This document shows, in pieces, positions 39,884-48,393 of a stretch of DNA of 64,000 nucleotides (its first letter is position 1; each line of letters starts with the position of its first letter). The position numbers and the translations under genes are program-made. The stretch is from contig CAWEQS010000014.1 of NCBI GenBank assembly GCA_963811265.1, forward strand, positions 9,340-73,339. Direction: 5' to 3'. This stretch comes from JAOUJD01 sp963811265. Its GTDB lineage: Bacteria; Pseudomonadota; Gammaproteobacteria; Burkholderiales; Burkholderiaceae_F. The notes under the pieces are model-generated. The model did not search any database. It was given only the letters and a program-made list of their open reading frames with translations, and had not been told where the DNA came from.

Positions 39884-42867
39884 GGCGTCGTGCATCCCGA
39901 GCGGATCCAGTTGGCGATCGCCGTGTAGCCGGCCGAGCCGGCGGCCAGCACGGCGGCGCTCTGCCCCACCGCGCCCGCCGGGTGCGGGACCGTCGACGGC
40001 CGCAGCAGCAACGGATTGGACGGCGGGTTGCACGCATTCGAGACCATCGTCAGCGTGACGTTGTAGTCACCCTCGGCGTCCCCGCTGAGGACATAGCGGT
40101 TGCGCAGACTGGATTGCCCGGTCTGCGCCGCTCCCGCGTTGCCGGTCGGTTGGTGGCAGGTGAGGCAGCTGGCCTGGATCACCGGGTACACCGTCGCGTC
40201 GAACGCGGCGCGCGACAGCGCGGTCGCCGTGCGCACCGGGCTGCTGCTGGCCGACACGTTGTTGAAGTACTGCCCGCCGAGATCCATCCACTCGGTGATC
40301 AGGCGCTTCTCCGCGAGGTTCAGCAGGGTCGAGTGGTCGGGGGCGCCGGCCGGCGGGTTCGGGTGCGCGGTGCGCGCGGCGGCCGAGGCCTTCAGTTGTT
40401 CGCCGAACATGATCTCGCCGAGGCGGCTGGCGCGCGTCATGCCGAGCGCGTTGCCGACCCTGTTCTCGACCAGCGCCGCATTGCGCACCAGGACCGGAAC
40501 GCCGTCCTCGAGGCGCGTGATCGGCTGGCCGGTCGCCGGATCGATCGCCGGGTCGCCGACCAGCAATTCCTCGTACGACACCAGCCGTCCGGTGCCGGCG
40601 AGCGTGGCACGCAGGTCGAGCCTGGCCGTGTCGTTGTGGCAGTTCGTGCAGGTGTCGACGCCGTTGGTGCCGCGCGCGCGCGTCCACAGCGGCTGGACGT
40701 GATCCGGGTAATTGATGATTCCGTCGGCGGGAACCGGCGTCGCGAGGTCGTCCGCCGGCACGGCGTTGCCCACGTAGCGCACGGCGATGCTCGGCCTTGC
40801 GGTCACGCCTGGCTTGGTCGTGTCAGCCCAGTGGTCGGCGTGGACGAGATCCGCGCGCAGGTTGAGCGCAGCGGCATCGAGCCGCGTGCGCGTCGACGCC
40901 ATCGTCTCGCCCGACTGGTGCGCGGCGGCCATCGCCGGCATCCACGCCGAGGGCACGTTGTTGACGATCGCGCCGGAATTCAACGACGCGCCGCGACGCG
41001 GGCTGTGGCAGCCGTCGCACGTGCGACGCTCGCCCGGCCGGACCTGGATCCAGTTCAGGTGGGTCTGGATCGCACGGCCCTTCGCGTCGAGGATCGCCAG
41101 GCCGAGCGGCACGTCGGCGGGCACCACCAGCTTGAACGAACCGTCGGGCTCGACCGGCGCATAGCCCAGGATCTGCTGCGGTTCGAAGTCGGTCTCGCCG
41201 ATCGCCTGCCGCATGCCGGTCGTGTTCGCCTGCGGCGCGACAGCCCGGAAGGCGCGCACGAAGTACGCCGGCGAGCACCGGTAGGCGGCGTCGCCGGGAT
41301 TCTTGATTCGTACGAGGTCCGGGACCTGCGAACGGGTGTCTGCGGCGTCGGCCGACGCGGTCTTCGGGATGGCGGTCGTGCACCCCGCCCCGAGGTCGGC
41401 GGCCGCAAGCATTGAATCGCCCATGCGGTCGAGGCCGTCGGTGTCGTAGACGCTGCGCACCTCGATCAGCGCGAGGTTCTGCGCCTTGAGCGCATCGTCG
41501 ACCACGGTCGGCTGGGTGGCGTTCGGCTCGGTGCGCGGCTGGATCGCGACGGGGTCCGTGTACATGAAGCCGGCCGGCGGCGCGGCCACGATCAGGAACG
41601 TCTGCTTCGACGGATCGAACATGTAGATCGCGTACGCAGCCGGCGCGTTGTCCTGCACCGGCAGCGTCGCGCGCTGCGCGCGCGACATCGTGTCGTCGCC
41701 GAGCATCGCGCGCTCGGCGTCGGTCAGCGTCGCGCAGGAGACGACCACGGCGTTGCGCGTCACTTCGCACGGCCGGTACGCCAGCAGCACGCGGTTGGTG
41801 CCGTCCCACAGCGGGAACGGCGCCGTGACCCGGCCGAACTCCGACAGCCCGCGGCCGAGGTCGATTTCCTTCTCCGTCCACTGCGCCTGGCCGCCCCGCG
41901 CGGCGACCTGCGCGCTGGCCGGCGTGTTCTCTTCGGAGTAGTTGGCGGCGTCGATCAGCATCAGCGCGCCGCCCTCCTGCGTGCCCGACAGCGGCATGAG
42001 CGAGGACAGCACCTTGCCCTTGTGCGGGCCGCTCGGGTCCATGTCGCGCGGATGCAGGAAGCTGTTTCCGCTGCTGTGCGCGCCGTACAGCACGAACATG
42101 TCGGTGCCGTCGGGCTTCACGCGGAAGATCGCGAAGCGGTTGCGCGGACCCACGTGCTCCCAGCGCGAGAACATGATGTCGCCATTGGGCCGCACCACGG
42201 GATTGCGATCGTGGCTCTGGTTGGCGGAGATCTGCGTGATGGCGCCGCCGTTGCGGTCGGCCGTGTGCAGGTTCAGTACACGTTCGCGCTCGTACTCGTC
42301 GACGGCGTAGTAGGTCTGGCCGAGCGCCTGGGTCTTCGTGGTGGTCTGGCGGTTCGACGCGAACACGAAGCCGCGGTCGGCCGGCAGGTAGGCCGGATCG
42401 ACGTCGTCGTCCGTGGTCGAACCGGTGATGCGACGGAGGCTGCCGCCCGACAGGCCGCCCGCCGACATGTCGTATTCCCAGATGTTCCAGCGGCCCGTGC
42501 ACGCGGCCACCCCGCCGACCGTCGACGTGTTGCTGGTCGGGCAGCGCAGCGCGAACACGATCTTCCGGCCGTCGTACGACACCTCCGGGTCCGACACGTC
42601 GCCCTTGCCCTGCGTGATCGCCGCCGTGACGTTGAACTCGCGCGCGCTCGGCGACGACTTCTCGCGAACCATCAGGTCCCCGCCCGCCGCGAACGGCGCG
42701 CCATTGGTGGGGTTCAGGCGCAGCGTCGTCGACCGCTTGGCGTAGGCGATCGGCACCTCGCCCGCGACGGTGAGCGTGCTGCCGGACTCGGTGCCGGAGC
42801 CGGAGCAGCCGGCAAGCCCCGCAAGCGCGAGGGTGGCGGCGATGCGCGCAAGGTTCACGTCGCTCAT
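39880..42867 (-). CDS. Three-haem lipoprotein related to the hydrazine synthase alpha-subunit family
   Basis: 995 residues from ATG 42867. Lipobox LAGLAGC (Cys21). The first half looks like a PD40/TolB-type beta-propeller (VSDPEVSYDGRKIVFALRC, DPAYLPADRGFVFASN, RNPVVRPNGDIMFSRWEHVG). The middle contains the HZS-alpha-like stretch YAPVEPDGSFKLVVPADVPL and WIQVRPGERRTCDGCHSPR. Three haem sites: CDGCH (Cys617), CTNCH (Cys740) and CLTCH (Cys901). Anammox is not implied, since no HzsB/C is here. Probably an outer-membrane or periplasmic electron-transfer protein. It overlaps the next cytochrome gene by 4 bases and follows apbE. Confidence 0.8.
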   Translation of the reverse strand: MSDVNLARIAATLALAGLAGCSGSGTESGSTLTVAGEVPIAYAKRSTTLRLNPTNGAPFAAGGDLMVREKSSPSAREFNVTAAITQGKGDVSDPEVSYDGRKIVFALRCPTSNTSTVGGVAACTGRWNIWEYDMSAGGLSGGSLRRITGSTTDDDVDPAYLPADRGFVFASNRQTTTKTQALGQTYYAVDEYERERVLNLHTADRNGGAITQISANQSHDRNPVVRPNGDIMFSRWEHVGPRNRFAIFRVKPDGTDMFVLYGAHSSGNSFLHPRDMDPSGPHKGKVLSSLMPLSGTQEGGALMLIDAANYSEENTPASAQVAARGGQAQWTEKEIDLGRGLSEFGRVTAPFPLWDGTNRVLLAYRPCEVTRNAVVVSCATLTDAERAMLGDDTMSRAQRATLPVQDNAPAAYAIYMFDPSKQTFLIVAAPPAGFMYTDPVAIQPRTEPNATQPTVVDDALKAQNLALIEVRSVYDTDGLDRMGDSMLAAADLGAGCTTAIPKTASADAADTRSQVPDLVRIKNPGDAAYRCSPAYFVRAFRAVAPQANTTGMRQAIGETDFEPQQILGYAPVEPDGSFKLVVPADVPLGLAILDAKGRAIQTHLNWIQVRPGERRTCDGCHSPRRGASLNSGAIVNNVPSAWMPAMAAAHQSGETMASTRTRLDAAALNLRADLVHADHWADTTKPGVTARPSIAVRYVGNAVPADDLATPVPADGIINYPDHVQPLWTRARGTNGVDTCTNCHNDTARLDLRATLAGTGRLVSYEELLVGDPAIDPATGQPITRLEDGVPVLVRNAALVENRVGNALGMTRASRLGEIMFGEQLKASAAARTAHPNPPAGAPDHSTLLNLAEKRLITEWMDLGGQYFNNVSASSSPVRTATALSRAAFDATVYPVIQASCLTCHQPTGNAGAAQTGQSSLRNRYVLSGDAEGDYNVTLTMVSNACNPPSNPLLLRPSTVPHPAGAVGQSAAVLAAGSAGYTAIANWIRSGCTTP

Positions 42868-42994
42868 GCTTGCCTCCAGGGGGTTGAGTTGGCGCAGGAC
42901 GCAGTGACTGTCCCGCAACAGGGCCGCGATGACGGCCCGATGCAACGACGTCTTCCCGGGCGGGCTCGGCCGGTCACGCCGTGGGGCGGGAAGT

Positions 42995-44038
42995 TCATGA
43001 GGACACCGCCCTTCCGCCGCCGCCCAGCAGCCCCGTTGTGTAGTGCAGCGCCCCGGCGCCGTCGACGATCACGGCATCGACGTTCGGCAGCGACTCGACG
43101 ATCGAAGCGCCCTGCTCGACGCCGAGCACGAAGATGGTCTTTGACAGCGCCTCGCTGGTCAGGCCGTCGGGCGCGATGACGGTCACGCTGCGGATCGAGT
43201 TCGGCGAGCGGCCGGTGCGCGGATCGATCAAGTGGTGGCAGCGCTCGTCGCCGTCGTCGAAGTAGCGCTCGTAGTCCCCGGAGGTCGACACCGCGACGTC
43301 CTCGAGCGGCAGGAGCGCCACCACCTCGCCCTCCTTGCGTGGATCCCGGATCCCGACGGTCCACGGTCGGCCGCAGCGGTCGCCCAGCATCCGGCTGTCA
43401 CCGCCTGCGCCGACGACGGCGTGCCGGATGCCGTGCCGCGCGAGGATCGATGCGCCGTTGTCGACCGCGTAGCCCTTGGCGAAGCCGCCGAGGTCGATCC
43501 GCACGCCTGCGCGTGCGAAGCGGATCGTGCGTGCGCTCCGATCGAGCTGCAGATTCCGGTAGCCGATGGCGCCGCGTGCTGCCTCCAGTTGCGCTTCGCT
43601 CGGCCGGATCCGCTTCCGGTAGTCGTAGAGGTGACCGACGCTCGCATAAGTGATGTCGAACACGCCACCCGAAAGCACGGAGTATTCGATCGACCGCTCG
43701 ATCAGGTCGAACAGTTCGGGGCAGACCGCGACCGGGCGCCGGTCGGCGTCCCGGTTGACCAGCGACAGTTCGGACGATGCCTTGTACGGACTCATCAGGG
43801 CGTCGATCCGGTGCATCTCGTCGATCACCGCGTCGATCGCCCTCGTTGCCGTCGTACGGTCGTCGCTCCACAGTTCGACGTGAATCGCCGTGCCCATGAT
43901 CGCGGCGTCGCGGCTGAACCAGCGGCCGGAGGGCTGCGCGGCGCGGTCGGCGGGCGAGCGGCGCGGCATCAGTCCGCGCAGCGCGCCGGCTAGCACGCGC
44001 GCTCCGGGCCTGCGGCAGCAGCGGCGGCTGAGCGACAT
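42995..44038 (-). CDS. apbE: FAD:protein FMN transferase (ApbE family)
   Basis: About 347 residues from ATG 44038. ApbE attaches FMN from FAD to Ser/Thr of exported proteins. Motifs: GTAIHVELWSDD start of the fold, YKASSELSLVNRDADRRP, DLGGFAKGYAVD, GGDSRMLGD, YFDDGDERCHHLIDPRTGRS and LTSEALSKTIFVLG. The metal-site Asp of the family's (S/T)DALST motif reads Glu here (SEALSKT). No obvious lipobox; the N-terminus is Arg-rich. First gene of the operon, 127 bases before the haem lipoprotein gene. No protein with the known target motif Dxx(S/T)GAT was found in the operon, so its substrate is open. Confidence 0.9.
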   Translation of the reverse strand: MSLSRRCCRRPGARVLAGALRGLMPRRSPADRAAQPSGRWFSRDAAIMGTAIHVELWSDDRTTATRAIDAVIDEMHRIDALMSPYKASSELSLVNRDADRRPVAVCPELFDLIERSIEYSVLSGGVFDITYASVGHLYDYRKRIRPSEAQLEAARGAIGYRNLQLDRSARTIRFARAGVRIDLGGFAKGYAVDNGASILARHGIRHAVVGAGGDSRMLGDRCGRPWTVGIRDPRKEGEVVALLPLEDVAVSTSGDYERYFDDGDERCHHLIDPRTGRSPNSIRSVTVIAPDGLTSEALSKTIFVLGVEQGASIVESLPNVDAVIVDGAGALHYTTGLLGGGGRAVSS

Positions 44039-44495
44039 GCTGATGCAACGCGAAATTCGAAGCGACGGCGCGACGGTGTTCGGCACGGGGCAGGACTGCG
44101 ACGCAGTGACGCGCCGCCGGTGTTTGCAGATGCCGGCGAATCTATCGTCCGACGAATCGAACGCGCGCGGTCGCCCCTTCGTTTGAGGGAGTCCTTTCGG
44201 TCGACTAAAGAACGCGACCGTGACCTCGATTGCGCGCCCACTCCGATTCGAGCGGTGCGGTTAAGGCGAACGCATGAGGGAGAACGGACTAACGCGACGC
44301 GCACACGACGGGCGATCGCGCACCAGGCCGTCAATTCAAGCTCGGCTTTCCCTTCGGCCTTTGCAGCCACGCGCTCGCGGACGCCGTCGGTTCATGGCAT
44401 GCGACCGCCAGCGGCGGCGAGCCCCGGGGAACGGTACCGGGCGAGCGGTTACGCTTGCGCCTGCAGGCGCCATTGCACAGACAAGGAGGCAGACG
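44039..44495. other. Intergenic region between apbE operon and dienelactone hydrolase
   Basis: About 450 bases, divergent, less GC-rich than its surroundings (for example around 44137-44220). It should hold the promoter of the long minus-strand operon and that of the plus-strand hydrolase. I found no convincing -35/-10 pairs, operators or RNA structure; only the AAGGAGG ribosome-binding site of the hydrolase (44483-44489) is clear. Open frames here lack protein character. Confidence 0.55.
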
Positions 44496-45164
44496 ATGGG
44501 CAAGATGATCGACCTGAAGGCTGGCGACGGCCACGCGTTCAAGGCCTACCTGGCGGAGCCGGCCGCGCAGCCGCGCGGCGCCGTCGTCGTCGTGCAGGAG
44601 ATCTTCGGCGTCAACAGCCACATCCGCTCGGTCGCCGACAGCTACGCGGCGGACGGCTATCTCGTGATCGCGCCGGCGATGTTCGATCGCGCGCAGCGCG
44701 GCTACGAGAGCGGATACACGCAGCCAGAGATCCAGGCCGGCATCGCGCTGATGCAGAGGATCTCGTGGGACGACGCGATGAAGGACGCGAGCGCAGCGGT
44801 GGAGGCGGTGACGCGCGCGGGCAAGGTCGGCATGGTCGGCTACTGCTGGGGCGGCGCGGTCACGTGGCTCGCCGCCGCTCGCATCCCGGGCCTGGCCGCG
44901 GCCGTGCCCTACTACGGCGGCGCGATCCCTTCACTGAACGGCGAGCGGCCGAAGTGCCCGACGATGCTGCACTTCGGCGAGACCGACGCGTCGATCCCGC
45001 TCAACCAGGCGCGCGCAGTGGCGAAGTCGCATCCGGACGTGACGACGCATTTCTACGCGGCGGGTCACGGCTTCAACTGCGACCAGCGCGCTTCGTACAA
45101 CGCGAAGGCAGCGAAGCTGGCGCGCGAGCGCACGCTCGAGTTCTTCCGGAAGCACGTCGGTTAG
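44496..45164 (+). CDS. Dienelactone hydrolase family protein
   Basis: 222-residue alpha/beta hydrolase. Nucleophile Cys117 in GMVGYCWGG, with Asp164 (GETDASIP) and His191 (AAGHGFNC) forming the Cys-Asp-His triad of dienelactone hydrolases. ATG 44496 is preceded by AAGGAGG, 6 bases upstream; longer in-frame starts lack family sequence. These enzymes hydrolyse lactones in aromatic degradation, but many paralogues have other ester substrates. It stands alone between two minus-strand operons, so no pathway can be assigned. Confidence 0.9.
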   Translation: MGKMIDLKAGDGHAFKAYLAEPAAQPRGAVVVVQEIFGVNSHIRSVADSYAADGYLVIAPAMFDRAQRGYESGYTQPEIQAGIALMQRISWDDAMKDASAAVEAVTRAGKVGMVGYCWGGAVTWLAAARIPGLAAAVPYYGGAIPSLNGERPKCPTMLHFGETDASIPLNQARAVAKSHPDVTTHFYAAGHGFNCDQRASYNAKAAKLARERTLEFFRKHVG

Positions 45165-45184
45165 GCGGAAGGTTCCGCTGCGCC

Positions 45185-45385
45185 TCAGCGCGCCGCGATG
45201 TAGATCGCGATGCCGATCGTGACCAGCCGCTCGATCACCTCGGCCTGCCCCTGGACGTCCATCGCCTCCTTCAGCAGGTGCAACCCCTGGCGCGTGGAGC
45301 GCGACACGGCCACGTTGATGAACCCGTCCGCCTTGGCGACCTTCCTCGACTTCTTCGCAGCTCGTGCGCCTGCCATGCTATCCAC
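45185..45385 (-). CDS. Small basic protein, possibly ribbon-helix-helix-like
   Basis: 66 residues from ATG 45385 (ATG 45376 also possible). A Lys/Arg/Ala-rich start (AGARAAKKSRKVAKADGF) is followed by INVAVSRSTRQGLHLLKEAM, which could be a beta strand and helix of a ribbon-helix-helix fold, and a hydrophobic C-terminal helix VIERLVTIGIAIYIAAR. It lies 16 bases downstream of the IclR gene in the same direction. No toxin partner is next to it. I do not recognise a family; it could be a DNA-binding accessory or an unrelated small protein. Confidence 0.5.
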   Translation of the reverse strand: MDSMAGARAAKKSRKVAKADGFINVAVSRSTRQGLHLLKEAMDVQGQAEVIERLVTIGIAIYIAAR

Positions 45386-45401
45386 TCCCCGTGTTTGACT
45401 G

Positions 45402-46157
45402 TCACGCCGCGAGCAGCCGCTCGACCTCGGCGCGCTCTTCCAGCATCCAAGGAACGAGTTCCTTGATCCGGTCCGGCATCATGCGACTGCGGATGGCCGC
45501 GATGCCGATCGATCCGACCGGCACGCCGCGCACGTCGCGCACCGCCACGGCGATCGCGCGCACGCCGGTGGCGACCTGGCCGTCGGACACCGAGTAGCCG
45601 AGCCGGCGCGCCTGGTCGGCGCTGCGCAGGATCACCTCGGGCGACGTCAGCGGAAAGTCCGCGAGCTTCGGCGCGATGGTGTCGATCGCGCGGCGCGCGT
45701 CGTCGGGCGGCATCGAACCGAGCACCGCGAGCCCGCCGGCACCGATGCCGAGCGGCCGCCGCGTGCCGACCTCGATCGTGAGCGCCTTGATCGGGAACGA
45801 ACCCGTCTCGCGGCCGACGCAGACGGACTCGAGCCCGTCGCAAGCCATCACGAACACCGTGTCGCCCGACCTCTGCGCAAGCCGCTGCGCAGCGGGTGAC
45901 GCCACGCGGCCGAGGTCGGGCCGTCGCTGCGGCACGGACCACGCGAGCACCGCGAGCCGCGTGCCGAGGCGGTAGCGCTTCGTCGTCTCGTCCTGGTCGA
46001 CGAGGCCGTGCGACACCAGCGACATCAAGAGCCGGTGCGCCGTCGGCTTCGACAGCCGCAGCTTCCCTTGCACGTCGACCAGCCGCAATCCGCCGGGCCC
46101 GCTGGCGCTCAGCAGGTGCAGCACGGCCACCGCGCGGTCCACGGTCTGCAGTCCCAT
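45402..46157 (-). CDS. IclR-family transcriptional regulator
   Basis: 251 residues. N-terminal winged helix (LQTVDRAVAVLHLLSASGPG, RLSKPTAHRLLMSLVSHGLV, KRYRLGTRL) and C-terminal effector domain (AGGLAVLGSMPPDDARRAID, GVRAIAVAVRDVRGVPVGSI). IclR proteins usually regulate the catabolic operon next to them. Here that is the minus-strand ligase/SDR/amidohydrolase/receptor set ending 25 bases upstream of its start, in the same direction, so the regulator may be part of the transcript. Effector unknown. Confidence 0.92.
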   Translation of the reverse strand: MGLQTVDRAVAVLHLLSASGPGGLRLVDVQGKLRLSKPTAHRLLMSLVSHGLVDQDETTKRYRLGTRLAVLAWSVPQRRPDLGRVASPAAQRLAQRSGDTVFVMACDGLESVCVGRETGSFPIKALTIEVGTRRPLGIGAGGLAVLGSMPPDDARRAIDTIAPKLADFPLTSPEVILRSADQARRLGYSVSDGQVATGVRAIAVAVRDVRGVPVGSIGIAAIRSRMMPDRIKELVPWMLEERAEVERLLAA

Positions 46158-46182
46158 CCTTCGCTTCCTCCCTCGGTATCCC

Positions 46183-47608
46183 TCAGTCCCGCCGGTCGAG
46201 CAGCCGCTTCACCTTGGACGTCAGCGACGTCCCGGTGTAACGATCGAGTTCGCCCTTGCCAACCGGCGTGACAGCCACTTTCACCCCGAGCACCTCCTTC
46301 AGGCGGCTCTCGAGGTCCGCGCGGAATGCCGCGCGATCGACGGCGTCGAGCACCTCGACCCACACGTCCATCTGGTCGACCCTCGCCTCGCCGACCCGGT
46401 CCACGAAGCAGAAGTACTCGCCGTTGGACCGCGGATCCATCACCACCGTGGCGCCGATCGCCTCCGGGAACACGTTGACGCCGCGCAGCTTCACCATGTT
46501 GTCGTTGCGCCCGAAGATCGCCTTCAGGCGCCGCTGCGTGTTGCCGCACGGGCAGCCGGACGTGTGCCACGCCGAGATGTCGTTGACGTTGAAGCGGATC
46601 TGCGGCGCCCCGTGCTTGTAGAGCGTGGTGATGTAGATCGTCCCCTTCTCGCCGTCCGCCACGAGGCGACCGGTCTCCGGGTCGGCGATCTCCAGGAAGA
46701 ACGCGTCCTCCATCACGTGCAGGCCGGTCTGGTGCCGGCACTCGGCGCCGAGCATGCCGCTCTCGTGCGTGCCGTACATGTCGAACGCGGGCGCGCCCCA
46801 CAGGTCCTCGAGCGGCTTGCGGTCTTCCACGCCGAGGTGCGTCCCGAGCAGGCGGATCTTCAGCGAGCGCGGGTCGATGCCCAGCTCGTCGCGCGCCACC
46901 AGCGCCATGTGCCGCAGGTACGACGGGAAGCCGAGGATCACGTTGACGCCCCACGCCTTGATGATCTCGACCTGGCGCCGCGTGGGCGTGTTGGCCCCGC
47001 TGCCGGTCATCACCGGCACCGCGCCCGTGTAGCGCCACAGTGCCTCGCGCGGCGCCATGCCGCCGTTGCTGAGCCCAAGCGAGTACGTCACGAGCACGAG
47101 GTCGCCCGGCCGGACGCCGTGCAGCGCGAAGCGCCGGCCGCCGAGGATCGCCATGGTCTCGCGGTCCTGCGGCGCGTAGAGCATCGGGCGCGGCAGCCCC
47201 GTGGTGCCGCCGCTCGTCTGCAGCACCAGCGGCAGGCCGTCGCCCGGCGCGATGCCCATGAAGTCGCCGAACGGCGGAGCGCGCTCGAGGCTCTCGCGGA
47301 TGTGGCCGACGTCGTACGGCGGCAGCTTCGCCAGGTCGTCGAGCCCGCGGATGTCGCCCGGCTGCGAGGCCCACCGCGCCCCAGTGGCGCTGGAAGAACG
47401 GGATCTCCCAGCCGCGCTTCACGGTCGCAAGGAAACGCTTCTCCTGCAGCGCGCGGAGTTCGTCGCGCGACATCCGCGCGGTCGTGCGGAAGTAGTCGGG
47501 CGGCGGCGGATAGTCGCGCGTGAGCTGATCGAGGTCGAGCGAACGCCAGTACCACGGCACGTGCGCCGGGTAGCCGTCTTCGGTCTCGATGGGCTCGTGC
47601 TGCTTCAC
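46183..47608 (-). CDS. PaaK-like (phenylacetate-CoA ligase-type) adenylate-forming enzyme (one frameshift)
   Basis: Corrected length about 474 residues. GTG 47608 overlaps the upstream SDR stop (GTGA) and reads MKQHEPIETEDGYPAHVPWY. The frame breaks near 47387-47392: WEIPFFQRHW continues in the next frame as ARWASQPGDIRGLDDLAKLP; one extra base. ATP-binding loop LQTSGGTTGLPRPM, then YGTHESGMLGAECRHQTGLH, a Cys pair in CPCGNTQRRLKAIF and C-terminal GRNDNMVKLRGVNVFPEA are PaaK-family marks. It makes a CoA thioester from an aryl- or other acid; the substrate is unknown. Confidence 0.82.
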
Positions 47609-48393
47609 AGGCACCGCCGCGCGGCGGCCGCCGTCCACGTGGAAGACGCAGCCGGTCATGTACGCGGACCACGGCGACGCGAGGAACGCGACCAGCCCGG
47701 CGATCTCGTCGGGCGAGCCGATGCGCTGCATCGGGATCGCGCGCGCCATCTCCGCCCGCTTCGCGTCGTCCACCGCGCCGGGCCGGCCGCCGCCGAAGAC
47801 CGTGCCGAGGCGCGGCGTGTCGATGCGGCCGGGGCAGATGGTGTGCACGGTGACGCCTTCCGCGGCGACTTCCAGCGACAGCGTCTTGGCGTAGCCGATC
47901 ACCCCGGCCCAGGTCGCCACCGACAGGCCGAACTGCGGAATCGGCTGCAGCGCCGACAGCGCCGCGATGTTGACGATGCGACCCCAGCCGCCAGCGCGCA
48001 TGCCCGGCAGCACGCCGCGCGCGAGCCGCACGACGCTCATCAGGTTCTGCTCGACCGCGCGCGACCACGCGACGTCGTCGAACGAGTCCAGCGCGCCCGA
48101 GCGGCGGCGCGCCGTCGTTGTTGACGAGCACGTCGACGCGGCCGAACCGGCCGAGCGCGCGTCTCCACGATGCGCGCGCAGTCGTCGGCGTGCCGGATGT
48201 CGGCCGCGATCGCGCAGGTCTCGCTGCCGGTTTCATCCGCGACCTGCCGCGCGGCCGCCTCGAGCGGCTCTTCCTTGCGCGCGACCATCGCCACCCGCGC
48301 GCCTTCCGCGGCGAGCAGGCGCGCGATCGCGTAGCCGATGCCCTGGCTCGCGCCGCCCACCAGGGCCGTCCGTCCCTCGAGCGACAGGTCCAC
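47605..48393 (-). CDS. Short-chain dehydrogenase/reductase (three apparent frameshifts)
   Basis: Corrected length about 261 residues. GTG 48393 directly follows the amidohydrolase stop: MDLSLEGRTALVGGASQGIG has the nucleotide-binding glycine motif. Frame shifts lie near 48162-48168 (then ALGRFGRVDVLVNNDGAPPL), near 48105-48112 (then ALDSFDDVAWSRAVEQNLMS) and near 47612-47640, after which the expected TGA at 47605 overlaps the ligase GTG. All three are single extra bases. IGYAKTLSLEVAAEGVTVHT lacks the usual Tyr-x3-Lys pattern in full: WAGVIGYAK keeps the Lys, while the Tyr position reads Trp. Confidence 0.75.

Noticed and set aside
39880..42867. Hydrazine synthase and anammox metabolism
   Set aside because: Only the alpha-family domain is present; no beta/gamma subunits, hydrazine dehydrogenase or anammox context.
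45185..46157. Toxin-antitoxin pair
   Set aside because: The small protein could be antitoxin-like, but its neighbour is a normal IclR regulator and no toxin fold is adjacent.
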